Shown here piece by piece: positions 43,211-52,300 of a DNA stretch of 64,000 nt. The position numbers and the translations under genes were made by a program. The notes beneath the pieces are model-generated. The model did no database searches and had not been told where the DNA came from. It saw nothing but the letters and a program-made list of their open reading frames with translations. Within the stretch, counting starts at the first letter, position 1; each line of letters starts with the position of its first letter. This stretch comes from Nonomuraea angiospora (GTDB lineage Bacteria; Actinomycetota; Actinomycetes; Streptosporangiales; Streptosporangiaceae), in contig NZ_JADBEK010000001.1 in NCBI RefSeq assembly GCF_014873145.1, positions 8,618,001 through 8,682,000 on the forward strand, read 5' to 3'.

Positions 43211-43262
43211 GGCGGTTCGAGCCTACAGAAGAATGAGGGTCAGGACCGATCAAGGGAGATTC

Positions 43263-43649
43263 ATGGCCGAGCTGTCGGAAGATGCGCGCAAACTCTTGGA
43301 TGCCCCGAATTATGCGACGGTGACCAGCCTCAACCCCGACGGCGGGCCGCAGTCGACGGTCGTGTGGGTACGCACGGACGGCGACGACGTGCTGTTCTCG
43401 ACCGTGCGGGGGCGCAGGAAGCCGCGGAATTTCGAACGTGACCCGCGGACGAGCCTGCTCGTCATCGATCCGGAGAATCCGTACAGGTATCTGGAGGTGC
43501 GCGGGCGCGTGACCATCACGCCCGACCCGGAAGGGGCGCTCATTCAGGAGCTCTCGCACAAGTACCGAGGGCTCCCATGGGAGGACAAACCGGGCGTCGA
43601 GCGAGTAATCGTACGGATCTCGCCGGACAGAGTGACGTTGCGAGGCTGA
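43263..43649 (+). CDS. PPOX-class (F420/FMN-binding fold) protein
   Basis: 128 residues. Split-beta-barrel PPOX family: LSEDARKLLDAPNYATVTSLNPDGGPQSTVVWV, RRKPRNFERDPRTSLLVIDP and the final ISPDRVTLRG. Typical of actinobacterial TIGR03618-type F420-dependent enzymes. Cofactor not provable from sequence. Stands alone between DUF2637 (divergent) and cysS. Confidence 0.85.
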   Translation: MAELSEDARKLLDAPNYATVTSLNPDGGPQSTVVWVRTDGDDVLFSTVRGRRKPRNFERDPRTSLLVIDPENPYRYLEVRGRVTITPDPEGALIQELSHKYRGLPWEDKPGVERVIVRISPDRVTLRG

Positions 43650-43713
43650 TTTATCGACGTGACGGCGGGATTTATCGGCGTGACCAGCCCTCTGAGGCGT
43701 TAGCCTTGCCTTC

Positions 43714-45105
43714 GTGAGCCTGCACATCTACGACACCAGCACGCGCGCCATCCGTGAATTCGTTCCGGTCGAAGCCGGCCGGGCGTCGATTTACCTGTGT
43801 GGGGCGACCGTGCAGGCTCCTCCGCACATCGGGCACATCCGCTCGGGCGTGAACTTCGACGTGCTCCGGCGCTGGCTGACACGATCCGGCTATGACGTGG
43901 CGTTCTGCCGCAACGTCACCGACATCGACGACAAGATCATCAGGGTGGCGGCCGAGGAGGGCGTGCCCTGGTTCGTCGTGGCCGAGCGCAACCAGCGTGC
44001 CTTCACCTGGGCGTACGACACGCTCGGCTGCCTCCCGCCGACCGTCGAGCCGCGCGCCACGGGTCACGTGCCCGAGATGATCACGCTGATGGAGCGGCTG
44101 ATCGCCCGCGGCCACGCGTACGCCTCCGGCGGTGACGTCTACTTCGACGTGCAGTCCTACGCCGATCGCTACGGCGCGCTGTCCAACCAGAAGCTCGACA
44201 ACATGCGGGCCGCGGCCGACACCGACGACGAGTCCTGCAAGCGCGACCCCCGCGACTTCGCCCTGTGGAAGGGGGAGAAGCCGGGCGAGCCGACCTGGCC
44301 GACCCCTTGGGGTCCCGGCCGCCCCGGCTGGCACCTGGAGTGCTCGGCCATGGCGACCAAATACCTCGGCCCGGCCTTCGACATCCACGGCGGCGGGATC
44401 GACCTGATCTTCCCGCACCACGAGAACGAGATCGCCCAGTCCCAGGCGGCGGGCGACGGGTTCGCGCACTACTGGATGCACAACGGCATGCTCAAGATCG
44501 GCGCGGAGAAGATGAGCAAGTCGCTCGGAAACTCGCTGCTGATCCCCGAGATGGTGCAGAAGGTCCGGCCGGTGGAGCTGCGCTACTACCTGGCGGCGCC
44601 GCACTACCGCTCCTCGATCGACTACTCCGAGGAGGCCCTGCTGGAGGCGGCCGCCGCGTACCAGCGCATCGAGGGCTTCGTCACGCGCGCCGCCGAGGTC
44701 ATCCACGACGTCGACGCGGACGCGCCGCTGCCGCAGGCGTTCGTGGACGCCCTCGACGACGACCTCGGCACGCCGCAGGCGCTGGCGGTCGTGCACGAGG
44801 TGGTGCGCGAGGGCAACGTGGCGCTGTCGCGCGGCGACAAGGAGGCCGTGGCCCGGCTGCTCGCCGAGACGCAGAACATGCTGGACGTCCTGGGCCTCGA
44901 CCCCCGCTCACCGCAGTGGCGGGGCGCCGGCTCGGACCTCTCACCGGTGGTGGACGCGCTGGTGGCGGTCGCACTCGAACAGCGCAAGGCGGCCAGGGAG
45001 CGCAAGGACTACGCGGCGGCGGACGCGATCAGAAACCAGCTGGCGGCGGCGGGGATCACGGTGGAGGACACCCCGCACGGGGCCCGCTGGGAGCTCACCC
45101 GCTAG
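43714..45105 (+). CDS. cysS: Cysteinyl-tRNA synthetase
   Basis: 463 residues, full length. Zinc ligand Cys29 in [12 protein letters not shown]-like [10 protein letters not shown], second zinc Cys in WHLECSAMA and HHENE, KMSKS in [10 protein letters not shown], and the C-terminal anticodon region with [15 protein letters not shown]. Charges tRNA-Cys. The MshC alternative is rejected because the protein has the complete anticodon-binding C-terminus. GNAT and rlmB genes follow. Confidence 0.95.
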   Translation: MSLHIYDTSTRAIREFVPVEAGRASIYLCGATVQAPPHIGHIRSGVNFDVLRRWLTRSGYDVAFCRNVTDIDDKIIRVAAEEGVPWFVVAERNQRAFTWAYDTLGCLPPTVEPRATGHVPEMITLMERLIARGHAYASGGDVYFDVQSYADRYGALSNQKLDNMRAAADTDDESCKRDPRDFALWKGEKPGEPTWPTPWGPGRPGWHLECSAMATKYLGPAFDIHGGGIDLIFPHHENEIAQSQAAGDGFAHYWMHNGMLKIGAEKMSKSLGNSLLIPEMVQKVRPVELRYYLAAPHYRSSIDYSEEALLEAAAAYQRIEGFVTRAAEVIHDVDADAPLPQAFVDALDDDLGTPQALAVVHEVVREGNVALSRGDKEAVARLLAETQNMLDVLGLDPRSPQWRGAGSDLSPVVDALVAVALEQRKAARERKDYAAADAIRNQLAAAGITVEDTPHGARWELTR

Positions 45106-45263
45106 CCGGGCGTTCGGTGGCAGCGGTGGTCCTGTGCGGTGTGCACGGGGCCGCCACTGCCGCGAAAGCCTGGCCTCCGCCAAGACGCCGGCCGCGCAAC
45201 CCGGGTGTCATGCGGAAGAAAAGTGGTTTGTCTCGGGGCCAGAGCTCATGTTGGCTGGGCAAC

Positions 45264-45803
45264 ATGGCCGAACTGCGTACCGATCGCCTCATCTTGCGCC
45301 GATGGCGTGACTCCGACCTTGAACCGTGGGCGGCGATGAATGCCGATCCCGAGGTCCGGGAGCACTTGGGCGACCTGCTTACCCGCGAACAGAGCGAGGC
45401 CTCCGTGTCGCGCTTTCAGGCCGAGTTCGACCAGCGAGGCTACGGGTGGTGGGCGGTTGAGGTGGAGGCCACGGGCGAGTTCATCGGCTTCGCAGGCTTG
45501 GATGAAGTGGACGACTACATGCCGTTCACAGGAGTGGAGATCGGCTGGCGGCTCGCCCGTTCGGCCTGGGGCCAGGGCTACGCTACCGAGGCTGCGCTGA
45601 CAGTTCTGGCCCATGGCTTTGACGCTCTTGAGCTTCCTGAGATCCTCGCTGTCACAACGGCCACCAACCTTCGTTCCCAGGCAGTGATGCGCCGGATCGG
45701 CATGACCCGGGACCCGGCCGACGACTTCGACGACCCCACCGAGCCCGAAGGGCCACTGCGTCCGAACGTGCTGTATCGCATCGCCCGTAGTGCGAGAATC
45801 TGA
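45264..45803 (+). CDS. GNAT N-acetyltransferase (RimJ-like)
   Basis: 179 residues. LRTDRLILRRWRDSDLEPWAAM, VEIGWRLARSAWGQGYATEAALTVLAHGF (acetyl-CoA pyrophosphate loop, consensus Q/RxxGxG/A as WGQGYA) and ILAVTTATNLRSQAVMRRIGM are RimJ/RimL-type features. Substrate unknown. Located between cysS and rlmB, where many actinomycetes have rlmB directly, so it may be an insertion. ATG 45264. Confidence 0.88.
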   Translation: MAELRTDRLILRRWRDSDLEPWAAMNADPEVREHLGDLLTREQSEASVSRFQAEFDQRGYGWWAVEVEATGEFIGFAGLDEVDDYMPFTGVEIGWRLARSAWGQGYATEAALTVLAHGFDALELPEILAVTTATNLRSQAVMRRIGMTRDPADDFDDPTEPEGPLRPNVLYRIARSARI

Positions 45804-45960
45804 CGTTCTCCGCTGGGGTCGTTCGATCAGGCTGCGGCGGCGACGGAGCGTCCGGCGGCACTGGGCGTTCTGTACGGAATCTTCCGCATCCCGGCCCCGG
45901 AGGAACGCGGCATTCCCGGTGTGGGATAAGGCGCCCGGCGGTCCGAGTACCCTTGTTGGC

Positions 45961-46923
45961 ATGGCAGCAGGCGGTAGGGCTTCGGGCAGGCCCGCGAAGA
46001 AAAAGGGCCCGTCCAAAGGCGCCGGAGGGCAGGGCCGCCGGTCGCTCGAGGGCAAGGGCGCGACTCCGCCTGCCGAAATGCGGCATTGGTACAAGGAGAA
46101 GGCCCGCACCGAGCGCATCGCCCGCGAGGACCGCGGCGGCGCCCGACGTCCCGCTCCGGCGCGGCAGCGGCGCTCCGAGGACGCGCCCGAGTACATCGGC
46201 GGCCGCAACCCCGTCCTCGAGGCCCTGCAGGCGGGCGTCCCGTCCAACGCCCTCTACGTCGCCCAGCGCGTCGACAACGACGACCGCGTACGCGACTCCA
46301 TCAGGATCGCGGCCGAGCGCGGCATCGCCCTGCTCGAAGTCTCCCGCGACAAGCTCGACCGCCTGACGGAGGGCGCCGTCCACCAGGGCGTCGCGCTCCA
46401 GATCCCGGCGTACGACTACGCGCACCCGTCCGACCTCGTGGAGCTCGCGCAGGACGCGGCCGAGGTCCCGCTGATCGTGGCCCTCGACTCGGTCACCGAC
46501 CCGCGCAACCTCGGCGCCATCGCCCGCTCGGCCACCGCCTTCGGCGCCCACGGCCTCCTCATCCCCTCCCGCCGCTCGGCCGGGGTCACGGGCGGGGCCT
46601 GGAAGACCTCCGCGGGCACCCTCGCCACCATGCGCGTGGCCCGCGCGGCCAACTTGACGGCGGCGCTGCGGGAGTACCGCGAAGCGGGCCTGTTCGTCAT
46701 CGGCCTCGACGGCGCCGGCGAGACCGACATCGGCGACGTCGACCTGCTCGCCGAGCCGCTGGTGGTGGTCGTGGGCTCGGAGGGCAAGGGGCTTTCGCGG
46801 CTTGTCCGGGAGCAGTGCGACGTGGTGACCCGGATCCCGATGCAGGCGGCCGCGGAGTCGCTCAACGCGGGAGTGGCGGCCGGAGTGGCGCTGTACGAAG
46901 TCGCTCGTCACAGGCGCCTCTAG
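45961..46923 (+). CDS. rlmB: 23S rRNA (guanosine-2'-O-)-methyltransferase RlmB
   Basis: 320 residues. Basic, disordered N-terminus (1-75, with PAKKKGPSKG), substrate-binding domain (IGGRNPVLEALQAG), then the SPOUT domain with NLGAIARSATAFGA, VVGSEGKGLSRL and PMQAAAESLNAGVAAGVALYE (trefoil knot motifs 1-3). It methylates 23S rRNA G2251 (E. coli numbering) or related tRNA/rRNA site. The stop lies 20 bp before tRNA-Thr. Confidence 0.93.
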   Translation: MAAGGRASGRPAKKKGPSKGAGGQGRRSLEGKGATPPAEMRHWYKEKARTERIAREDRGGARRPAPARQRRSEDAPEYIGGRNPVLEALQAGVPSNALYVAQRVDNDDRVRDSIRIAAERGIALLEVSRDKLDRLTEGAVHQGVALQIPAYDYAHPSDLVELAQDAAEVPLIVALDSVTDPRNLGAIARSATAFGAHGLLIPSRRSAGVTGGAWKTSAGTLATMRVARAANLTAALREYREAGLFVIGLDGAGETDIGDVDLLAEPLVVVVGSEGKGLSRLVREQCDVVTRIPMQAAAESLNAGVAAGVALYEVARHRRL

Positions 46924-46943
46924 CGTCTACACTGGTAGGCCGC

Positions 46944-47016
46944 GCCGACGTAGCTCAATCGGCAGAGCATCTGTCTTGTAAACAGAAGGTCAGGGGTTCG
47001 ATTCCCCTCGTCGGCT
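46944..47016 (+). tRNA. tRNA-Thr (anticodon TGT)
   Basis: Acceptor arms GCCGACG (46944-46950) and CGTCGGC (47009-47015), discriminator T; D-arm GCTC/GAGC, anticodon arm TCTGT/ACAGA with loop CTTGTAA, T-arm AGGGG-TTCGATT-CCCCT. CCA is not encoded. A TACACT box at 46928-46933 could be the -10. Its 3' half is duplicated at 48634-48680. Confidence 0.95.
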
Positions 47017-47020
47017 CTGC
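46975..47020 (+). repeat. attL-like direct repeat within tRNA-Thr
   Basis: From CTTGTAAACAG through the tRNA 3' end, this 46-base segment recurs at 48634-48679 with three differences (CAGG/CTGG, TTCCCC/TTTCCC, CTGC/CTAC). The position at the 3' half of a tRNA is typical of tyrosine-recombinase att sites. Confidence 0.82.
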
Positions 47021-47067
47021 AACAGGAAGCCCCTGAACAGGCGATTCGCCGTCAGGGGCTTCCTGTT
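47021..47067 (+). terminator. Terminator after tRNA-Thr
   Basis: Arms 47021-47036 (AACAGGAAGCCCCTGA) and 47052-47067 form a 16-bp stem; a small inner stem GGCGATTCGCC sits in the loop and TTTGT follows. A diverged copy of the same structure follows the second att repeat. Confidence 0.88.
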
Positions 47068-47106
47068 TGTCAGGACAATATCGCGATCTTGCTAACGGGA
47101 GATCTC

Positions 47107-47304
47107 GTGGCTCTGGAAGAGCACCCGGGTACATGGACCTACGATCCTGAGGCCAAAGCTGCGTACGTCTACCTGCGAGGTCCGATCGCCGAGGGTGGGG
47201 TCGCGAGGACGGTCACGATGGATGAAGCGATGGTCAACTTGGACCTCGATGCCGATGGGCGTGTGATCGGTATCGAGATCCTTGCTGAGTGGCCCGGACA
47301 ATAG
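47107..47304 (+). CDS. DUF2283-family small protein
   Basis: 65 residues from the GTG at 47107 behind CGGGAGATCTC. WTYDPEAKAAYVYLRGPIAEGGVARTV and VNLDLDADGRVIGIEIL match DUF2283, small proteins often found on plasmids, phages and islands; function unknown. It lies in the att-bracketed segment. Confidence 0.75.
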   Translation: MALEEHPGTWTYDPEAKAAYVYLRGPIAEGGVARTVTMDEAMVNLDLDADGRVIGIEILAEWPGQ

Positions 47305-47350
47305 AAAAGAGGGCCCTTCCAAAGGTGGAGAGCCCGCTTTGTGCGTGACA

Positions 47351-47557
47351 TCAGGCGGTGCTTCTGAGTGCTTCGGCGAAGACGTCCGCGGCGGTCGCCG
47401 CTTGCTTGGTGATGACGTGCGCGTAGACCCGGAGCGTGATGGCGGGATCGGCGCGGCCGAGGCGGGCCGCCACGACGTGGACGGGGACGCCGGCCAGGAT
47501 CAGGGTCGTGGCGTGGATGTGGCGGGCCATTCTCGGCACTGAGCAGCCCAAGCGCAT
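47351..47557 (-). pseudogene. Tyrosine recombinase (integrase) C-terminal remnant
   Basis: The protein of this frame, HATTLILAGVPVHVVAARLGRADPAITLRVYAHVI, is the C-terminal catalytic part of an actinophage/AICE-type integrase (His of HATxL, then the region before the nucleophile Tyr, VYAHV). The HxLR box before it is degenerate (RMARHIHA) and the remainder is missing. It sits 335 bp from the tRNA att, on the strand expected for an element integrated in the tRNA 3' end. Confidence 0.82.
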
Positions 47558-47569
47558 CCCCGGGAACTG

Positions 47570-47860
47570 GGCGGCTCAGTATGCCGTGGGTTTTATGCTC
47601 GCCCGAGTAGTTCTTGCGGTTGTCTTTCCCGCTGCGGCGCTCCGTGCGGATCAGGGTGCCGTAGATCAGCACGACCTCGCCGCCCTGTCTGGCGATTTTG
47701 GTCATGGCGCAGCACGGCGAGCACGATGACCGCGATCTTCCCCGCAGGCAGCTTGCGCCGGCGCGATCCGATCGCCTTGAGGTGGCCGCGCAACAGGTCG
47801 GCGACGAAGGCGAGGGGAGGATGGCAGTGCTTCTCGCCGCCAGAGGGAAGTCAGGAGTCG
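47570..47860 (-). pseudogene. DDE-type (IS5-like) transposase remnant with internal deletion
   Basis: Two pieces of one protein family lie next to each other on the minus strand. LAFVADLLRGHLKAIGSRRRKLPAGKIAVIVLAVLRHDQ (about 47710-47830, in overlapping words) is like the N-terminus of DDE_Tnp_4 transposases, and GGEVVLIYGTLIRTERRSG-DNRKNYSGEHKTHGI (about 47576-47690) is like the first catalytic-domain part (DGTLIPTxRRT, NYSGKHxxHG). The intervening helix-turn-helix region is lost and the catalytic Asp is replaced by Tyr (IYGT). Frames differ, so it is dead. Confidence 0.72.
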
Positions 47861-48020
47861 GCTGTCGGACGGCTCCCCTCAGGCAGGCTCTCCCAGAGCG
47901 CGTAACCGTGGGTAACGAACTCATCCCTAAGCGGTGACCTTATAGGCCCATAAAGGTGGACCATTAACCAAATTTCGGGCATGCTTGTCTAGATCTTCAG
48001 TCAAATCGAAGGGACATCAC

Positions 48021-48497
48021 GTGCGAGTTCCTCGCAAGGCCATCCTCTTCACGACGGCACTGTGCCTGAGCGGCGTCTTGGCGACTCCAGCGAACGCTGC
48101 CGCCCAGAGCCCAGAGGGCATCTGCGGGGCGGGTTTCGGCCGCGTCACCGGCGGTACGAAGGCCGTCACGACACCCAGCGGACGCCGGTACGGCACGGTC
48201 TACCTGCTCTACAACAGCAGGACCCAGCAGAACTGCGTGGTCACGATCAAGTCAAGCTTCACCGGTACGAAGACTCCGGTGAGCGCCGAGCTCACCGTCA
48301 TGCCCAAGGCGATCAAGGACACGAAGCAGAGCCCGACCGTGCGCCGGGACAGCGGCAATTTCAAGTACTATGCCGGACCGGTGAAGTACTGGGCCAAGCA
48401 GGCCTGCGTGAAGTTCTGGGGCACGATCAAGCCACTCGGGCACGACCCGGCCGTGGCACGGGGCGGACGTCAGAGCTGGGGTAACTGCGGCGGATAG
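48021..48497 (+). CDS. Small secreted protein, four cysteines
   Basis: 158 residues from the GTG at 48021 behind GAAGGGAC. Signal peptide (about 1-27, ending in ANA with a cleavage before AAQS), then a beta-rich domain with four Cys (ICGAGF, QNCVV, QACVKFW, GNCGG at the end) probably forming two disulfides. Phrases YGTVYLLYNSRTQQNCVVTIKS and KYWAKQACVKFWGTI are typical of actinomycete secreted 'spore-associated protein A'-like proteins. Function unknown. Inside the att-bracketed segment. Confidence 0.75.
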   Translation: MRVPRKAILFTTALCLSGVLATPANAAAQSPEGICGAGFGRVTGGTKAVTTPSGRRYGTVYLLYNSRTQQNCVVTIKSSFTGTKTPVSAELTVMPKAIKDTKQSPTVRRDSGNFKYYAGPVKYWAKQACVKFWGTIKPLGHDPAVARGGRQSWGNCGG

Positions 48498-48633
48498 GCG
48501 GGCGTTCGATCCCGCCTGACCCGAGTTCAGGTGCCGCGCCATGCGGGGGTGTTCTTGCCGGTGAGGCGGCAACCTCATCTCTCACACTCAGGCGTCACCG
48601 GCCGGAGGTAACTGGCGAGGCGCCCGCCCTGCC
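48498..48633. other. Intergenic stretch before the att repeat
   Basis: Nothing coding is seen. Together with the att repeat, the terminator and the bases to 48827 it makes a 330-bp gap between the secreted protein and the NUDIX gene, part of the island scar. Confidence 0.4.
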
Positions 48634-48680
48634 CTTGTAAACAGAAGGTCTGGGGTTCGATTTCCCTCGTCGGCTCTACA
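48634..48680 (+). repeat. attR-like duplicate of the tRNA-Thr 3' half
   Basis: CTTGTAAACAGAAGGTC followed by TGGGGTTCGATTTCCCTCGT and CGGCTCT copies the anticodon-loop-to-3'-end part of tRNA-Thr, with three changes relative to 46975-47020. The 5' half of a tRNA is absent, so it is not a tRNA gene. A terminator similar to that of tRNA-Thr follows, so the duplicated part extends past the tRNA. Confidence 0.85.
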
Positions 48681-48685
48681 AGCTG

Positions 48686-48722
48686 AAGGCCCCTGAGCAG
48701 GTATTACGCTGTCAGGGGCCTT
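48686..48722 (+). terminator. Terminator-like hairpin after the attR-like repeat
   Basis: AAGGCCCCTGA (48686-48696) and TCAGGGGCCTT (48712-48722) form a perfect 11-bp stem with a 15-base loop. It resembles the tRNA-Thr terminator at 47021-47067 and was probably duplicated with it. Confidence 0.75.
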
Positions 48723-48827
48723 GCGCTTTCCGATCTTCAATCGGTTGCCGGCGTCTATGGAGCCTGTGCGAACGTCGCGGGCATGGGCCCTTGGATTGCC
48801 GGCGTGCTCGCCTCGGCGCATAAGGGG

Positions 48828-49301
48828 TCAGCTGCGAAGCAGCTCCGTGAGTGGCCCGCGCACATCCACGGGGTACAGGTTCAGCTGCTCGAACTCGGCG
48901 GCCGTCGCCCATCTGAGCTCAAAACTGTTGTTCGGTCCGTGTTCCGTGGCCTCCTCGCCGGAGAGCAACGGGGCGCCGTTGACGTCACGCATGAGGAAGT
49001 AGAAGGCCGGCCGGCCATTGTGTGAGCCGGCGAAGAGCAGCCGGTCGATCGTCCCGGTGAGAGTCGTCTCCTCGTGGAGTTCGCGAACCGCCGCGGTCTC
49101 TGGTGACTCGCCGTCCTCCACATGGCCTCCGGGAAGGACCGCGTAGTGGTGCCCGGGGCATGCCGGCCCTTCCCAGCCTCCGGCGTCGCACATGACGCAG
49201 GTGACGCCAGGGCCGCGCCGGAGGAACCGCTTGATGACCAGGACGCGGACACCGTCGACGACCACGGCGACCGCTCGGGGGATCGGCATGAAACGGATCA
49301 T
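48828..49301 (-). CDS. NUDIX hydrolase
   Basis: 157 residues. Nudix box GHVEDGESPETAAVRELHEET (Gx5Ex7REUxEExG form with Thr in the last Gly position), preceded by AVVVDGVRVLVIKRF. An insertion with two Cys (VTCVMCDAGGWEGPACPGH) may bind zinc. Substrate class unknown (nucleotide sugars or oxidised nucleotides possible). ATG at 49301 chosen; a Met four residues later is also possible. Confidence 0.85.
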   Translation of the reverse strand: MIRFMPIPRAVAVVVDGVRVLVIKRFLRRGPGVTCVMCDAGGWEGPACPGHHYAVLPGGHVEDGESPETAAVRELHEETTLTGTIDRLLFAGSHNGRPAFYFLMRDVNGAPLLSGEEATEHGPNNSFELRWATAAEFEQLNLYPVDVRGPLTELLRS

Positions 49302-49362
49302 ACGATTCGGTCCGGCGGAGTCGGACGAGTTCCGCCGGGCCGTCGAACTCAAGACCGGCTCA

Positions 49363-52300
49363 CTAGGGCTGACTGGTCGGGCAGATGTCGCGGTAGGGCA
49401 CGTCCTTGAGGAAGGCGGCCCAGTCGGCCGGGGAGAGAGTGTGCCCGGCACGGCGGCACACGTCCTGGACGATCCGCTCGGCACCGATCGGGATCTCGTG
49501 GACGGAGCCCCAGTCGGCGGCATAGAGGGTGGAGTCGTCCGGGCTGAAGGCGAGCGAGGTGATCTGGGAGCCGTGCAGGTTGAACGCGCCGCCGAGCCGC
49601 CGCATGGCGTTGACGTCCCAGACCTGGAGGATGCCGTCCGTGGTCACGCTGGCGAGGAGATCGCCCTTCGGGGAGAAGGCCAGTTCCGCGATCTCACCCG
49701 TCGTACCGCGCAGAACCGGCGTGATCTGGTCCGGCCCCTGGACCGTCCACATCGCGATGCGGCCGGCCGGACCGGCGCTGAACGCCAGCCGCCCCTGGTC
49801 GCTGACGGCCAGTGCCGAGGCACCGCGTACGACGTCGAAGGCCGCGTCGACCGGCCTGCCGGCGGTGAGGTCGATGAACCTTCCGAAGGTCGAGGCGAGG
49901 CGTCCGTCCGGCGTGTACGGCCCGCCGTCGATCTGCGAGCTGAACGTGCGCAGGACGCGCCCACTGGCGGAGTCCAGCACGAGTAGCCGGAAGCTGCCCT
50001 CCTGGGAGGATGGCTGGAGTGTGAGCGCGATCGTCCTGCCGTCCTGGCTGAAGTCGGCACGCCCGGGGTTGTTCGTGTTCGTGTGGGGTGTGGAGATCTG
50101 CCAGAGCTTCTCGCGTGTCGCGAGGTCGATCAGCCGCACGCTCTTGATGTCGGCGATGAGCATGCGTGTGCCGGTCCGGTCGAATCCCCATGCTCCGAAT
50201 TCGCCGAGCGGGAACGTCGCCACCTCCTTGCGGCCGCGCAGGTCCCAGAGCCCGAGGCGGTTCTGATCGGGATCCTCCATCGCCACCCACCGTCCTGCGG
50301 GACTGAGTTTCGCCACTCCCTTCCGGACATGGGTGGCGTCGGCTCTCGGCGACAGGTCGAGGCTGATGACCATGTTGTCGTAGAGGTAGCGCAGGGTTTT
50401 GCCGTCGGGGCCGAACCGAAGGTCGGTCAGTTCGTCCTCGGCCCGGTAGGTGAGGATCGGCTTCCGGCCGGCGACCTTCCACACGCGCAGCTCGCGTTCA
50501 GCGAAGGCGGCCAGGTAGCCGCCGTCCTGGCTGAAGCGCAGCCGGGCCCCGGACTTGGTGCAGATGTCGCAGGCCCAGTCGTCATCGCCCTCTTTGCGCT
50601 CACGACCGGTCGCCGCGTCGACGAGCGCGATCGTGGCGTTCGCACAGGCGATGGTCTTGCCGTCCGGGGTGAAAGCCGCCACGTCCGAGTGAATCCGGCA
50701 GGGCGCCAGGCGCCGCTCCGGGGTCCAGCCCGGCAGCGCCAGCTCGTCGAAGCGCCCACCCGTCAGCAGCAGGTGTTCGCCTGTCGGATCGACGAGCGGA
50801 GGCTGCGACGGGACCATGCTGCCGTCCGTGTACGGAGTCTTGCCGAACTGCTTGCCGGTCGCCACGTCCAACAGGTAGACGATTTCGCCTTGGTACATCA
50901 CGGTGAGGATGGATTCGTGCTCACCCCAGATCGCGCTGAACCCGCCGCGTTCCGGCAGGGAGCGCCGCACCAGTTGCTTGCCCGAGGCGAGGTCCCAGAC
51001 GCCGAGCTCTGAACCGATGGTCAGGGCGAGCAGGCGGCCGCTCTTGTTGAGCGCCGGCTCCTGGAAAGTCTCGTCCTTCAGCCTCAGCCCGGCCCAGCCA
51101 CCGGTGCGCTTGCCGGTGCGGACGTCGTAGACGTTCACGCCGGCCTCGCTGACGCTGACGAGGGTGCGGCCGTCATGACTGAGGGCGCGATGGGCGATGC
51201 CCTTGACCGGGGGATCGCGGAAGACCGCCGTCTCCTGCTGCTGCAGGGAGGCGATGAGACTGGATCGGGTCTCCAACTGCGGTGAGACCCGCCAGGCGGC
51301 CACGCTCAGCAGCATCGCCTTGACCGGGTCGGTCGTGCGCATCCGGTCGGCCTCCGTCGCCACCTGCTTGGCGGTGAGGATGTCGCGCTGTTCGGTGGCC
51401 TGCTGCCGCTGATAGACGGCCAGCCCTCCGGCGACCATGGCCACGACCAGCAGCCCGGCCAGCGCGATCGTGGTCAGCGTCCTGCGACGGGTTCGCTTCC
51501 TGGTCAGTTCGGTGCCTGCCCGCAGGAAGTCCCGCTCGGCGGGGGTGAGCGTCACGTGACGGCGGCCGGTCGCCGCCCAGCTGAGCACCTGCTCCAGACG
51601 GCTGCCCTGGAGCAGGTCGCCGTCCCGTCTGCCGTTGTCGGCCCAGTGCCGTGCCGCCGCGGAGACCTGGCCCAGTACGGCCAGGCCGTCGCGATCGGCG
51701 TCGACCCACATGCGTAACCGCGGCCAGGCCCTCAGCAGCGCGGGCCTGGACAGCGCGACCGAGGTGTCCTTCGTGGTCACCACGTACGAGAACGCCCGCA
51801 GGATCCGCTCGACCGCCGCCGCCTCGCGCTCCGGACGCCCGCCGTACAGCTCCTCGTGCGAGGCCCGCCGCCCGCTCTCGTACCCGTCCTCACCCACGGT
51901 CACCATCCGCAGGAACACCTCGGCGGCCAGCTCGCGCTCCTCTGGCGTGAGCGCCGCGTAGGCGTCCTCCGCGATCGTCCCCAGCGCGGGGTCACCCTGG
52001 TCGAGCCCGTGTACGCCCTGCGCCGAGCGGCTGCCCGCGGCCAGCAGGCCCTTGGTGTCGGCGGCGTTGCCGCTGACCAGCGCGAGCAGCAGGTCGCGTG
52101 CCGCGGGCCGGGCGGCGGGATCCTTCGCCATCGCGGCCGCCACCAGCGGGGCCAGCCGCGGCGGCAACCCCCGCAGATCCGGTGCGGAGGACAGCACCTG
52201 GTGCATCATGCCGCCCAGGGTCTCCGCCTTGAACGGGTCCTGCCCCGTGGCGGCGAACACCATGACAGCCCCCCACGCGAACACGTCGGCGGGCGCCCCC

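Noticed and set aside
43714..45105. MshC (Cys:GlcN-Ins ligase)
   Set aside because: The complete C-terminal anticodon-binding region and neighbouring rlmB/tRNA indicate cysteinyl-tRNA synthetase.
48634..48680. Second tRNA-Thr gene
   Set aside because: Only the 3' half is present; no D-arm or 5' acceptor arm.
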